A DNA stretch of 64,000 nt from CBDFGS01 sp965247255 (GCA_965247255.1 CBDFGS010000008.1:62001-126000); one strand, 5' to 3'; positions 8,097 through 18,084 are shown, counted from the first letter of the stretch. Notes: generated by a model not told the origin, from the sequence alone. Numbers and translations: made by a program.

Positions 8097-8776
8097 TTCC
8101 TGGCCTTCCCACCTGTGTGAACCCGGTACGAATGTTGGATGGTAGCGACGCTCACCGCCGCGGCAATGAACAAGAGCACCGGATACCAAACCCAGTTGAA
8201 CATTATGGCAACCATCCAAACTCCACTAACAGCGAGGGCGGCTCCTAGCCCCGGTGCTCGTCGGATCAGCCGGAATCCGCTTAGCGCAATAACGTTAGCG
8301 ACCGTGAGCAATGAGAACCCGATAGTGTACTTGAGCCACGGTGCCATAATCCGGGTGCTGGGGTTGTCGTATTCGATCGTGTGCACCACGATCAAGGCGA
8401 AGGAAGCGACGACTAGAAACGACATGACCATGATCGTGGCCAACCCCAGCCAGGACCGCATCGTGAACGTCTCCAACGTTGGCCACCCTGTCGCGGAGTT
8501 GCCCGGTATTCGAGCCTCGGCGAACCGCCAAAGGACATCGGCCGGCACGCCCCGGACACATCGGAACAAGACGCTCGAGGCATCGCCGGACGTGTTAGGC
8601 CTGTGTACGCCCCAAGCGTGCGTCTGATCCCAGAGGTCGGAGTCGATCTCTGTGCGACGGGCGTTCTTCGTCTCGTGGGACAACCCGAGTGTGTAGAGCC
8701 ACACCCAGCCACGGACTAACCGGTGAGCGCCCACCTCGCGCCTGGCGTCGCCCTGTCGCGACTCGCCGAGCCTCAT
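8093..8776 (-). CDS. Membrane protein, second gene of PadR operon
   Basis: A 227-residue protein whose start overlaps the PadR stop (ATGA) and whose stop overlaps the next gene (ATGA). The N-terminal 60 residues carry GWVWLYTLGLSHETKNARRTEIDSDLW, a motif (YTxGL...R..EI.SDLW) I know from uncharacterised proteins found beside PadR regulators in Actinobacteria and Chloroflexota. Four hydrophobic helices follow (LATIMVMSFLVVASFALIVV, YTIGFSLLTVANVIALSGF, GLGAALAVSGVWMVAIMF, YPVLLFIAAAVSVATI). The function is unknown; a regulated membrane pair, perhaps stress-related, is an inference from the operon alone. Confidence 0.7.
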   Translation of the reverse strand: MRLGESRQGDARREVGAHRLVRGWVWLYTLGLSHETKNARRTEIDSDLWDQTHAWGVHRPNTSGDASSVLFRCVRGVPADVLWRFAEARIPGNSATGWPTLETFTMRSWLGLATIMVMSFLVVASFALIVVHTIEYDNPSTRIMAPWLKYTIGFSLLTVANVIALSGFRLIRRAPGLGAALAVSGVWMVAIMFNWVWYPVLLFIAAAVSVATIQHSYRVHTGGKARK

Positions 8777-9132
8777 GTAGTCGCCCTCCCAGGGGTCCGC
8801 CTCTGCAGACCGACCGTCTCCTTCGATTTGGCCTGAGCAAGCGCACGCTCGCCAGCCGCGGTGACCCGATAGAACCGACGGGTTGGCCGTCCTTGCTCCA
8901 ATGCAAGCCGCGGGTCCTCCCAGAAGCTCACCAGCAACCCCGCCCTCTCCAGCCGGTGCAGTGCCCGGTAGAGCGTGCCGTGCGCGGTCAGGAGACGAGC
9001 ACCCGTGAGGTCCTGAATTACCTTCGCAATGAGGAACCCGTGCGCCGCCTCGGCGCCGCCGGCCCGTAGGCCGAGAGAGGCCTCCAGCACCGAGACCTCG
9101 ATAGGTATCAATTCGCCCTTTTTACGTCTCAT
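8773..9132 (-). CDS. PadR family transcriptional regulator
   Basis: A 119-residue winged-helix protein. It shows the PadR layout: EVSVLEASLGL...AHGFLIAKVIQDL, then HGTLYRALHRLERAGLLVSFWED with the recognition helix, then RPTRRFYRVTAAGERAL as the wing and start of the C-terminal helix. Most PadR proteins repress an adjacent operon and let go on binding a ligand or phenolic stress compound. It is first in a three-gene operon with 4-base overlaps, so autoregulation of the two membrane genes is likely. The promoter upstream places the transcription start at the ATG (separate entry). Confidence 0.9.
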   Translation of the reverse strand: MRRKKGELIPIEVSVLEASLGLRAGGAEAAHGFLIAKVIQDLTGARLLTAHGTLYRALHRLERAGLLVSFWEDPRLALEQGRPTRRFYRVTAAGERALAQAKSKETVGLQRRTPGRATT

Positions 9133-9138
9133 GGCACG

Positions 9139-9167
9139 ATAATAAGCAGATATATGCGCATTGTCAA
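9139..9167 (-). promoter_or_regulatory. Sigma-70-type promoter of PadR operon, probably leaderless
   Basis: On the minus strand TTGACA (9162-9167), a 17-base spacer, and TATTAT (9139-9144) make a near-consensus promoter. Six bases separate the -10 box from the ATG of padR at 9132, so the expected start of transcription is the A of ATG, giving an mRNA without a leader. The spacer holds the AT-rich stretch GCGCATATATCTGC, a possible PadR operator. Confidence 0.7.
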
Positions 9168-9548
9168 CTGGGGCTCCCTTTTCCCAGCAACGTCGCTTCT
9201 TGGGCTTGCCTTGTTCTTTTTAGCTCGATGCGTCCCCTGCGACTTTTCGCCACTTATCATCTCCACCCCAAACCTAGCGGTCGAAGCCAGAGGTCTGGAC
9301 AGTCGACCGATAGCTGTCCCGCACTCGCTCCTGGGCGGTCAGGGCTTACGAGGGCGACACGCGTTCTCCTTCCGATCTCAGCTCGAACAGAATGGAGCGA
9401 GCCGTTGGGGTTCCCGCTTGGGAGTCTATTACGCCGCGGGCGTTGAAAACGGTCGCAACGTATCGTAGACTTACGCCCACAAACGAGTCGTGCCGCCCAC
9501 CTCTTGTGCCGGCACACTGCGTCGACTAAGACCGGGGGTAGCACCGCA
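9168..9548. other. Intergenic region without recognised gene
   Basis: This 380-bp gap separates the divergent padR operon and the propeller gene. Short frames in it have no recognisable domains. A GGGGGTAG stretch at about 9534 is the likely ribosome-binding site of the downstream gene. Confidence 0.4.
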
Positions 9549-11366
9549 ATGTGGGAAAGCCGTACTCAATCGGGCCGGGTTATCTTGGCTGTCGCGCTCA
9601 TAGCCATGGCTGCGGGAGCGCTTGGATACGTTTCGTCGCCTATCGGCACTGAGGCGGCCCAAGCGCTACCGAAGGCGCCGGCCGCCGGCTCACCTCCGTT
9701 CACCGCCGTCTTCGCCACCTCGTCGGACATCGTGCAGGTGACGCCGGAGGATGGAACGCATTTCAGGCCCTCCCTACTGGAGATCGTCGTGGCGACCACA
9801 ACCGGCACCACAACCAGGCTGCTGCTGGCCTATAACTCCTACCCTAATTACGCGCCATCAGGCATATACGTCAAGAGCAGCGACGACGGCGGTGAGACGT
9901 GGTCGGCCTCAAGCACCGTGGTGGAGTCTAGCAGCAACAGGGAGCCGGACCTCGGACAGGCTGCCGACGGGACGGTTTGGCTGGTCTATGTGCGCGGGTG
10001 CTGCCCCTACGAGATATATTACCGGACGAGCGCCGACGGTGGTAACACCTGGTCAGCTGAGGTAGCCCTTCCCGGTGGAGCTATCAACCTTCCAGCCGAG
10101 TTTTTTCAAGAGGTGCGCGGCGTAGACCGGTTCAACCCCTCGGTGGTGGGGACGCCGAGCGGACGGGTGATAGTGGCCTATGAAGACCGCAGCTCGTATC
10201 CACGGACCATTGGATATCAGTACCTGGACCAAGGTACGACGACGTGGCAGGGACCGTTCGCACTTCCCGCCGTGAACACGAATGATAGGTACAGCCCCGA
10301 CCTCGCCGTCGACGATTCGGGGAACGTCTGGGTTGTTTGGTATGGCTACGGCTCTCAGGGCTGGGGAATTTATACCCAGATGAGCGGAGACGACGGGGTG
10401 ACGTGGTCTCTGCCGTCTCTAGTACGCTCGGAGGGCAGGCCTCCGTCGATAGCCAGTACGGCTGGCAAGCTGATGGTGAGCTGGTATGAGTCGGACTACG
10501 TGTCGGGCGAGATCTTCAGCTACTGGGACTACAACATCACGTACGTGATGAGCAGCGACGGCGGCGCCACCTGGTCCACGCCCGTTACGTACACCCGGTT
10601 CAAAGGTTACGATTTTAACCCGGCCGTGGCCGGACTGGACGATGGTAGCTTTGCGCTGGCGTGGGACTCGAGGCGGCGGCGGACCAGTCCTGAGTACACG
10701 CAAGACACGACGATCTGGTTTGGGAATATCGGGGTCCACGAGGACGTAAACCCACCGCCTCACATCAACCAGGTAGAGCACGTCCCTCCCGCCAATCCTC
10801 AGACCGGAGAGGTGGTAATCGTAGTCGCGCTGGTCGTCGACGAGTCTTCCGGGGTCGCGCCGACGGTGGAATGGAGTAAGGATGGCGTGGTGCAGCCTGC
10901 GGCTGTGATGTTCGACGACGGCGCTCACGGCGACTTCGCATTCGGCGATAACGTCTTTGGGGCCTCGCTGGGCAGCTTCCCCGCGGGCACGTTCGTTAGT
11001 TACAGCGTCAAGGCGACAGACTCCGACGGCAACTTCGTGACCTCTTACTCCAGGTCGTTCAATATACAGCCGTTATGGGTCAAGCAAAGCGACAACCTCC
11101 TGGTCCTGGACGCCCGAAACAGCTATGCGGTTGTGGAGTTCGGGCCGGCGTACGAAAGCGCCCTAACTAACGCGGGAGTGAATTTCGACCTGTGGGATGG
11201 CAACATTCTTGGTCCGCCGGACGCGGCCGAGCTGGCCCAGTACGACGGCGGAGCGGTGGTCTGGGCGGTGATCGAATACAGCGGTTGGCTGGTGACGGAG
11301 TTCACCCGGGACGACGCGATGGCCGGAATAGCCTCCTTCCAGGACGGAGCGAACCCACGCTCCTGA
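9549..11366 (+). pseudogene. Secreted Asp-box (sialidase-like) propeller protein, C-terminus lost
   Basis: From ATG 9549 there is a signal sequence (GRVILAVALIAMAAGALGYVSS), then a beta-propeller with Asp boxes of form SxDxGxTW: SSDDGGETWS, SADGGNTWS, SGDDGVTWS, SSDGGATWS. A beta-sandwich follows (about residues 410-520), then a Rossmann-like segment starting DNLLVLDARNSYAVVEFGPAYESALTNAGV. Compared with the second gene fragment, which has the same domains in the same order, it stops early, at AGIASFQDGANPRS, where the paralogue continues ASYLDHGGSLFMSGQQIAQHF and then RTX repeats. The break sits where the reading frame passes into the second fragment. Sialidase-type propellers may hydrolyse or just bind glycans; no catalytic set can be assigned. 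Confidence 0.65.
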
Positions 11367-13771
11367 CTACGGGCAGGAGCTCGGACGCGTTTACGTGCTG
11401 CGAGGCCGGGGGAGTCAACAACCCGGACATCGCGCGCGATTCTAGTGGCGTGCTATGGCTGGTATACGAGCAGAACTTTCACGGGGACGGCTTCGAGTTC
11501 TCCCGAATCTACTACGAGACGGGCACAGCCGACGGTATGACGTGGTCCGGGGCGAACCAGGACAGCGACGTCTCCGCCACGCCGGGCTACAACAGCAACC
11601 CGGCGGTGGTGCGCGCCAGCCAGGACCGCATAATCGTGGCGTATGAGAACAAACAGCAAACGGAAGAAGGGATACACCAGCTCGTCTACAGGTACACGGA
11701 CGACGCCGGCAACACATGGCAGCCCGCCGCCGACCCATTCTTCGGCAGGCTTGACGACGTCGCAGGCTTCCACGACGCGCGCCAGCCTGACCTCGCGGCG
11801 GACGCCGGGAACAACGTGATCGCTGTATTTCAGGGGTGCCGTGAGACCTCGGGTGAACATGTTTGTGGCATCTTTACGCGCCAGAGCACCGACAACGGCG
11901 CGACATGGGCTGACGCTGTGGTGGTCCACGACGAGGGACACGACCCCTCCATCGATGCAGCGACCACCGGGCAGTGGGTGATGAGTTGGACGCAGGATGT
12001 GTGCCCGAACGTCGAGCCCCTGGGCTACTGCGAGGGCAATATCTGGTACCGGGTCAGCGGTGAGGGTGTGTTCTGGAGCGTCCCTATCCAGTGGACTAAC
12101 TTCCACGGTCAGGACCGCAGCTCGTCTGTGGCGATCCTGATAGCGGGCGGCTTCGTCATGGCCTGGGAGTCGGAGCGGCGTCGCGGGACTGTGGAGCCGT
12201 TCCTCAACACATGGTTCCAGGTGCCTACCATCTGGTTCACAAACCAGCTGGCCCCCGTAGACGAGAACCCGCCGCCGGCAGTGCCGCGGATGGAGCACCT
12301 ACCCGCGCCGAACCCGATGGTGGGGGACCATGCGCGTGTTCTCGCGAGGGTCGTGCGGGTGGCGACGAACACCACCCCGACTCCCCCGCTGTTGCGTTGG
12401 CGGAGGGACCGTGTGCTCCAGCCCGAGATTCCCATGGAGCCGAGGCCGGACGGCACGTGGGTGGCCCGCCTGCCCGCGTTCGAGCGGGCCGGGGTCGAGG
12501 TGCGTTACAACGTAAGAGTGAAGGACCACCTTGGCAAAGAGGGTTGGTCCAGGTCTGCGGGATTCAGCACGCAGCCGAGACACGTCAAACGGGCTGACGT
12601 CCTGCTGGTGGTGGACAGCAATAGAGAAGAAGAGGTCCGGCACATCGGCCAATTCTACGGTGAAGCGCTTCGCTCTGCGGGTGTGAGGTTTGACTTCTGG
12701 GACACCAGCCGCCTGGGAGCGCCACGCGAGAGGGTGCTGAGGCACTATACGCACGGCGCCGTAGTCTGGGCGGTCCCGGGCTATGAGAACTGGCTGTGGC
12801 ACCACCCAATCGATAACAGCCTTGCCAGGAGAGCTTTGGCTTCCTACCTGGACCACGGAGGCAGCCTGTTCATGAGCGGGCAGCAGATCGCCCAGCACTT
12901 CGTGGACCGCGATCCCGATTGGCTGCGCCGGTACCTGAGGGTGGCGCAGCTGGCCCACACGAATGCGTTCAACGAGATCATTGGCGTGGGGCCGATGGAT
13001 GGAATTGCGGCGCTTCTTTACGGTGGAGACGGCGCAGACAACTCCTACGACCCCGATGCGATAGTGCTGGGGCTGGGCGCAGAGGAGATTTTCATCTACG
13101 GCACCACCACCGCAGACTCGCACGGTACTGCGGCTCTCAGGTACGGCCGCGGCCAGTCGCGGGTCGTGTTTTTCGGGTTCAACTTCGAGTCGATGGACAA
13201 CGCCGGGATCCGGCACGATGTGATGTTGCGGGTCATGGACTGGGTGAACCCGACGTGTAACGGTAAGGCGACCACGCGGGACGGCACCCACGGGGACGAC
13301 GTGATATTCGGGACGGAGCATGACGACGTCATCGTGACCTATGAGGGTTACGATCGAGTCTGGGGACTTGGAGGGAACGACACCATCTGCGGAGGCCCGA
13401 ACACGGACGTGATCGTTGGTGGTGAAGGGAACGACTGGATCGCGGGTTTCCAGGGCTACGACCTGATATCCGGTGGCCCCGGGACGGACATCATCAACGG
13501 TGGCGGCGGTACGGACCTGATCATGGGAGGCGACGGGGCCGATGTGATAGACGGCTGGTTCGGCAACGACCAGATATCGGGAGGCCCCGGGAACGACTTC
13601 CTGCACGGTGGCGACGGCAACGACACACTGCTGGGGGGGGATGGGGACGACATCATTAACGGTGGGATAGGCAACGACATTATCGACTGCGGTCCGGGGT
13701 CCGACATCGGATTCGGCGGGCTCGGGGCCGGAACCGCAACGCTGACGGGCTGCGAGCTTCACTTCCCGTAG
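11342..13771 (+). pseudogene. Secreted Asp-box propeller protein with C-terminal RTX (Ca-binding) repeats, N-terminus lost
   Basis: In the frame one base off from the upstream fragment, coding starts in mid-propeller with SEPTLLTTGRSSDAFTCCEAGG and continues to 13771. Asp boxes (TADGMTWSG, TDDAGNTW, STDNGATWAD), a beta-sandwich, and a Rossmann-like domain (ADVLLVVDSNREEEVRHIGQFYGEAL...GGSLFMSGQQIAQHF) follow in the same order as the upstream fragment. The last 170 residues are about 14 nonapeptide units of type GGxGxDxhx (GGPGNDFLHGGDGNDTLLGG), which bind calcium and fold on secretion. There is no signal peptide or own start, so the gene has been decapitated. The region upstream of 11342 in this frame is low-quality out-of-frame sequence. 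Confidence 0.65.
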
Positions 13772-13799
13772 CCCGCTGGGAGAGCTTCGCGTGAGAAGA

Positions 13800-13836
13800 G
13801 GGAGGGCTCCGGCGGCGGGGCCCTCCCTACTTTTTT
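13800..13836 (+). terminator. Rho-independent terminator after RTX gene
   Basis: GGGAGGGC (13800-13807) pairs perfectly with GCCCTCCC (13820-13827) around a 12-base loop. After TAC follows TTTTTT. It ends the propeller/RTX transcript and may also serve as an insulating end for the convergent CysS gene. Confidence 0.85.
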
Positions 13837-13894
13837 CTGGCGCCACACGAGATTACTCGTCGGGGCTTCGTCGGAACGTCAAGGGAATAGAGGA

Positions 13895-13950
13895 AGCGGG
13901 GCCCCAGCCCCAGATTCCTCGTCGCGGACTCCTCGGAATGACAATGGCGA
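13895..13950. repeat. REP-like repeat, CCCCAGATTCYTCGTCG family
   Basis: The stretch with CCCCAGATTCCTCGTCG and CCTCGGAATGACA recurs in close form at 18085-18135 (CCCCAGATTCTTCGTCGGG, TTGGAATCACA). Both are intergenic. Confidence 0.55.
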
Positions 13951-13990
13951 GAGCGGAGCGGAGGGGCGGCTCTCCGGGGACCAGGTGGGT

Positions 13991-16252
13991 CTACTGCGCG
14001 GGCTGGTTGGACACGAGGAGGTCCGCTCTTTCCCCCCACTTGTGTAGAAAGCGCCGGTAGTTCTTGGCGCTGAGCTCGTCTCGCTCGGCCTCGCCAAGCC
14101 CGCTCCAGGCGCGATGCTCGTGCAGCTTGACGGGCAAGGATGGGTCGGCTATAACGCGAAGCCCTTTGTCTTTGAAGTGGAAGCTGTAGTCCAGGTCCAG
14201 GTTCCGATAAAAGCGGAAGGTCTCCCGCATCAGGCCCACCTGGCCAATCCGGCTCCGCCGAAACGCGAAGCAGTAAGCCTGCATAGCGTCTACCTCGCCG
14301 TAAAGGCCTTCGGCTTCGTCGTGGAAGTGGTGAAGGTCGGCGGTGCGAAGGCCGAACGGGCCGACGATGCCGATCGACTCGTGGTTGAGCATCTCCTCGA
14401 TAGGGGCGAAGATGTCCCCCACCACCTCGACGCTCCCGTCGAGCATGACCACGGTGCCTCCCAGGCTTTGCTTCAGGATAACGTTGCGCGCCGCGCCCTC
14501 TCCAAGCACGTGGTCGGCGTGGATAACGCGGACCCTGGAGTCTTTTGCGGCGGTCTCCTGCAGCCACTCGCCGGTGCCATCGGTGGAGCCGTTGTCGAGA
14601 GCTATGACTTCCACCGAGCCCTCGCCGGCCCAGCGAAGCGCGCTCTGAAGGCACCGGCTCACGTCGTCCACGTAGTCGGGAGCTACGATGCCTATGGTCA
14701 CATCCACGCGGTCGGGCTCTCCCTCATTGGATTGCACCTCGGCCGAGGACGAGATGTCCGGCCAAGGCTGTACGTGCTCCTCACCGGCCGATTTCGGCCG
14801 CGCGCGGGCGCCGTTGGCGGTGTCCTCGACGAGGTATCCGGACTGGGCCATCTCGTCTCGTAGCGAGTCGGCCTCCAGCCACTTGCCCTGCTGGCGCGCC
14901 AGCGCGCGGCGGGCCTCTCTCTTGTCTTCTCCGTGAATCGCGGCATGCTCTCCACGCGCCTCTCCCCGCGCACCATCCCGTCGCTCCACGATTGCGAGGA
15001 TGTCCTCGGGGACTCGATACGCGTCGGCAACTCTTTCCAGGCCGAGGCCCAGAACGCTGTCGAACGTGTAAAGGATCTGGAGCTTTATCCGGCCGGGCAA
15101 TTCGGAGCGGGCGAGACTCCACACGACCGCGAGCGCCCCGGGCATGTCCAGGTTGCGGTCGACGCGCTCCATGAAGCGGTCCCACCACTCTTCTTGCATC
15201 GCGTCCCCGTCTGATGAAGCATTGGGCAGCGCCGCCCACTCCCACACCAGGTTGCGCAGTCGGTGGAGAGCTTTCTGCGCCGACCTCAGCGCCGGGAAGG
15301 TGAAATTCAACCGCGCGCCGAAACGGGTCGTCAGGCAGAGGTAGCGGAATGCCAACGGGTCGATACCGCGAGTTTCGAGGTCGGCGAGAGTGAACACGTT
15401 GCCGGTGGATTTCGCCATCTTCACCCCGTCGGCGAGTAGGTGCTGGCCGTGGACCCAGAGGTTCACGACCGGGCTGCCCGTGTAGCCCTGACTTTGCGCG
15501 ATCTCTCCTTCGTGGTGAGGGAAGATATTGTCCACTCCCCCGGTGTGTATGTCGAAGCGCTCGCCAAGGTACTTAATCGACATCGCGGAGCACTCGATAT
15601 GCCAGCCGGGGAAACCCTCTCCCCAAGGCGAGTCCCACTTCAGCTCACGGCCCGGCTCGGCCCGTTTCCAAAGGGTAAAGTCGCGGGGGGCCCGTTTGAG
15701 CGGGTCGGCCTCGATGCGCACTGCCTCCCGAAGCCCTTCCCCTCCGATGTTGCCTGACAGCAGACCGTATATGGGAAACTTGGAGACCTCGAAGTAGACA
15801 TTCCCCTCGACCTCATAGGCTAAATCCTGCTCGATGAGCCTCTTGGTCATGGAGACCATTTCGTCGATGTGATCGGTCGCCTTTGGGAACTGGGCTGCCG
15901 GGAGGATGTTGAGCTTTGCCTCATCCTCGAGGAACCGCGCCGTGTACTCCTGAGCTATATCCTGTGGCGTCTTGCCCTCGTCGATGGCCGCCGCGATCAC
16001 CTTATCTTCGCCGCGCTCGAGGTGCTCCTGGCGCATATGACCCACGTCGGTGATGTTCTTGATTTGCGTGACCGACACACCGTGCGCTTGGAGGGCGCGT
16101 CTAATCCAGTCCGCCATCAGATAGGAGCGGAGGTTTCCGATATGGGCGTCGCGGTACACCGTAGGGCCGCAGGTGTACATCTTCACGGCGCCCGACTCCA
16201 GGGGCTCGACTGGAGACAAGGCCCTCGTCATGGTGTCGTAGAGCTGAAGCAT
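13991..16252 (-). CDS. cysS: Cysteinyl-tRNA synthetase fused to a C-terminal family-2 glycosyltransferase-like domain
   Basis: One 753-residue frame. Residues 1-490 are a complete class I cysteinyl-tRNA synthetase, which charges tRNA-Cys with cysteine: C28 in YTCGPTVY, HIGN at 37-40 (HIGH signature), GWHIECSAM, HHEGEIAQS (further zinc ligands), KMAKSTGN (KMSKS loop) and the C-terminal segment ending SLRDEMAQSGYLVEDTANGA. After a charged linker, residues 520-753 resemble GT-A glycosyltransferases of family 2: VDVTIGIVAPDYVDDVSRCLQSAL, VIALDNGSTDGTGEWL, GEGAARNVILKQSLGGTVVMLDGSVE. The DxD metal motif reads D-G-S, so transferase activity is doubtful. Normal CysS has about 460-500 residues. The frame is continuous with no stop or overlap between the parts. 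ATG 16250-16252 opens directly on the usual CysS N-terminus. Pyruvate kinase lies upstream on the same strand, 278 bases away. Confidence 0.9.
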   Translation of the reverse strand: MLQLYDTMTRALSPVEPLESGAVKMYTCGPTVYRDAHIGNLRSYLMADWIRRALQAHGVSVTQIKNITDVGHMRQEHLERGEDKVIAAAIDEGKTPQDIAQEYTARFLEDEAKLNILPAAQFPKATDHIDEMVSMTKRLIEQDLAYEVEGNVYFEVSKFPIYGLLSGNIGGEGLREAVRIEADPLKRAPRDFTLWKRAEPGRELKWDSPWGEGFPGWHIECSAMSIKYLGERFDIHTGGVDNIFPHHEGEIAQSQGYTGSPVVNLWVHGQHLLADGVKMAKSTGNVFTLADLETRGIDPLAFRYLCLTTRFGARLNFTFPALRSAQKALHRLRNLVWEWAALPNASSDGDAMQEEWWDRFMERVDRNLDMPGALAVVWSLARSELPGRIKLQILYTFDSVLGLGLERVADAYRVPEDILAIVERRDGARGEARGEHAAIHGEDKREARRALARQQGKWLEADSLRDEMAQSGYLVEDTANGARARPKSAGEEHVQPWPDISSSAEVQSNEGEPDRVDVTIGIVAPDYVDDVSRCLQSALRWAGEGSVEVIALDNGSTDGTGEWLQETAAKDSRVRVIHADHVLGEGAARNVILKQSLGGTVVMLDGSVEVVGDIFAPIEEMLNHESIGIVGPFGLRTADLHHFHDEAEGLYGEVDAMQAYCFAFRRSRIGQVGLMRETFRFYRNLDLDYSFHFKDKGLRVIADPSLPVKLHEHRAWSGLGEAERDELSAKNYRRFLHKWGERADLLVSNQPAQ

Positions 16253-16379
16253 GTGCGGCTCTCTCTTTGTAGCTCAGTGCGCTAGTGAAGCATCAGGGCA
16301 GTCGGTGAACGCTCCTCGACGATTCGGCAGGACTCCGGACATGATGAGTTCTCTCGTCCGGGAAAGGGACATCTGGGAC

Positions 16380-16432
16380 AGCCCCCTCATCCTAGCCCTC
16401 TCCCGCCAGGGGAGAAGGGACAGGAGGGTGCG
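16380..16432. repeat. Palindromic repeat fragment, CTCATCCTAGCCCTCTCCC type
   Basis: CCCTCTCCCGCCAGGGGAGAAGGG forms a hairpin-like palindrome preceded by CCCCTCATCCTAG. It is related in style to the repeats at 3028 and 32665. It lies in the gap between cysS and the pyruvate kinase gene. Confidence 0.4.
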
Positions 16433-16530
16433 AAGGCGTCGTCGTACCCCTTCTTAATGAGCAGGTCCTTAGTTGAAGTGAAGAGCTCGTGCCGGCCATA
16501 TCGCTGTTTGCTTGGCATTCACTTGAGACG

Positions 16531-17979
16531 CTACGAAATGGTCATGACCCTGAGCAGGTTGGTGCCGCCGGCAACCCCTATTGGGAGCCCTGCCACCAAG
16601 ACCACGATGCTTCCGGAGGTGGCTCCGAGAGCTCGCACCGCCATCTCCTCCCCGAGCGCGAAGAAGTCGTCCACCGTCTCGATTCTGGGGACGGTGATTG
16701 GAGTGACGCCCCACCTTAGGGTAAGCCGGTGCTGTACCTTGCTGCTGGGCGTTAGCGCTAGGACCGGTGGGAGAGGGCGGTACTTGGATACCCTGCCAGC
16801 GGTGCTACCCGACTCGGTGAAGGCAAGAATGAGGCTGGCGTTTAGTTGGTGCGCGGTCTGGCACGCGTCGTAGCTGATGGCGTCGTCGGTCTTGGGCTCG
16901 AGGAGCTGTCTCTTCTCGACGATGATGCGGTCGTATGGCAAGGCGGCCTCGGCTTCGATGGCGATCTCGGACATCACCTTTACCGCCTCGATCGGGTTCA
17001 CGCCCACCGACGTCTCTCCGGAGAGCATGATTGCGTCGGTGCCGTCGTAGATGGCGTTAGCGACGTCTGTCACCTCGGCCCTCGTTGGCACGGGCGATCT
17101 CACCATGGACTCGAGCATCTGCGTGGCGGTGATGACCGGTTTGCCGGCGTGATTGGAACTGGAGATGAGCCTCTTTTGAATCACCGGCACCTGGGCCATC
17201 CGCACCTCGACTCCCATATCGCCGCGGGCTACCATGATGGCATCGCTGGCGGACAGAATGCTCTCGAAGTTGTCCAGCGCCTCCGCGCGCTCTATCTTCG
17301 AGATTATCTCCGGCTGGGCGCCATTGGACGTAAGAATCTTGCGCGCCCGCTCGATGTCCGCGACGCGCGTGATGGTTGAAAGCGCCACGAAGTCAGCCTT
17401 GTGTTCGGCGGCGAACTCCAGTGCGATCGTGGCACGCTTGTCGGGGAAGCGCTGGGACGGGGACTTGCCCGGTGTTGCGACTCCACGGTTCTCCGTCAGC
17501 CTGCCCCCTCTTATCACCTCGCACTGAACGTCTCTCTTCGCGACACCGGTGACCTTGAGCTCCAGGAGGCCGTCGTCCAGCATGACCGCGTGGCCGACGG
17601 TGGCGTCTCGATGGATACCAGGCGGCGAGACGGCCACGAGGTCCTGGGTGCCTACGACGTTCCTGCTGGTGAGCGTGAGCTGTTCTCCGCGCTTGAGCGT
17701 CAGGACACCCGTACCCAGGGGGCCGGTCCTGTACTTCGCTCCGGGTACGTCCACCATTATTCCGACGGGCACGTCCAGGCGCGATGAGACATCCCTCACG
17801 CGTTCGATGTCGGCAGCGTGCTCCTCGAGCGAGCCATGAGACAGGTTGAGCCTGGCAACGCTCATGCCAGCCGCCACGAGCCCCTGGATCGTCTCAACGG
17901 AAGACGTGGCCGGGCCGAGTGTGCAGATTATCTTGGTCTTGGGGCGCCGCGCTTTGACGGTCGCCTCCATAGCTTGCAT
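16531..17979 (-). CDS. pyk: Pyruvate kinase
   Basis: About 482 residues from ATG 17977-17979, preceded by GGAGG and GGGG; earlier in-frame sequence is not family-like. It makes pyruvate and ATP from phosphoenolpyruvate and ADP, the last step of glycolysis. Visible elements: KTKIICTLGPAT, MSVARLNLSHGS (Arg and Asn of the active site), the B domain from about residue 80 to 160, SKIERAEAL (catalytic Lys and Glu), ARGDMGVE (metal Asp), ITATQMLESM and DAIMLSGETSVG, followed by the allosteric C domain ending in the GSTAGRVSKYRP and VLVAGLPIGVAGGTNLLRV segments. The motif that usually reads D-x-K-G-P-K-I-R-T-G is DVPGAKYRTG here, an unusual variant of that loop. The gene stands alone, with intergenic repeats on both sides. 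Confidence 0.95.
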   Translation of the reverse strand: MQAMEATVKARRPKTKIICTLGPATSSVETIQGLVAAGMSVARLNLSHGSLEEHAADIERVRDVSSRLDVPVGIMVDVPGAKYRTGPLGTGVLTLKRGEQLTLTSRNVVGTQDLVAVSPPGIHRDATVGHAVMLDDGLLELKVTGVAKRDVQCEVIRGGRLTENRGVATPGKSPSQRFPDKRATIALEFAAEHKADFVALSTITRVADIERARKILTSNGAQPEIISKIERAEALDNFESILSASDAIMVARGDMGVEVRMAQVPVIQKRLISSSNHAGKPVITATQMLESMVRSPVPTRAEVTDVANAIYDGTDAIMLSGETSVGVNPIEAVKVMSEIAIEAEAALPYDRIIVEKRQLLEPKTDDAISYDACQTAHQLNASLILAFTESGSTAGRVSKYRPLPPVLALTPSSKVQHRLTLRWGVTPITVPRIETVDDFFALGEEMAVRALGATSGSIVVLVAGLPIGVAGGTNLLRVMTIS

Positions 17980-18084
17980 GTCCCCTGATCCTCCATCGGT
18001 AGTGGCGGACTGTGTAATTATGAACCATTCACAACGTGATTTCACCCCGACGCGCTTCGACGGGCACCTTGATGTTAGGAGGAG

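Noticed and set aside
12299..13846. 515-codon antisense frame across the RTX region
   Set aside because: The repeated GGxGxD codons read backwards leave long open frames; composition is that of a shadow, and no family is visible.
16255..16330. tRNA-like GTAGCTCAGTGCGC stretch
   Set aside because: Only the D-arm-like words are present; no acceptor stem, anticodon arm or T-arm can be built.
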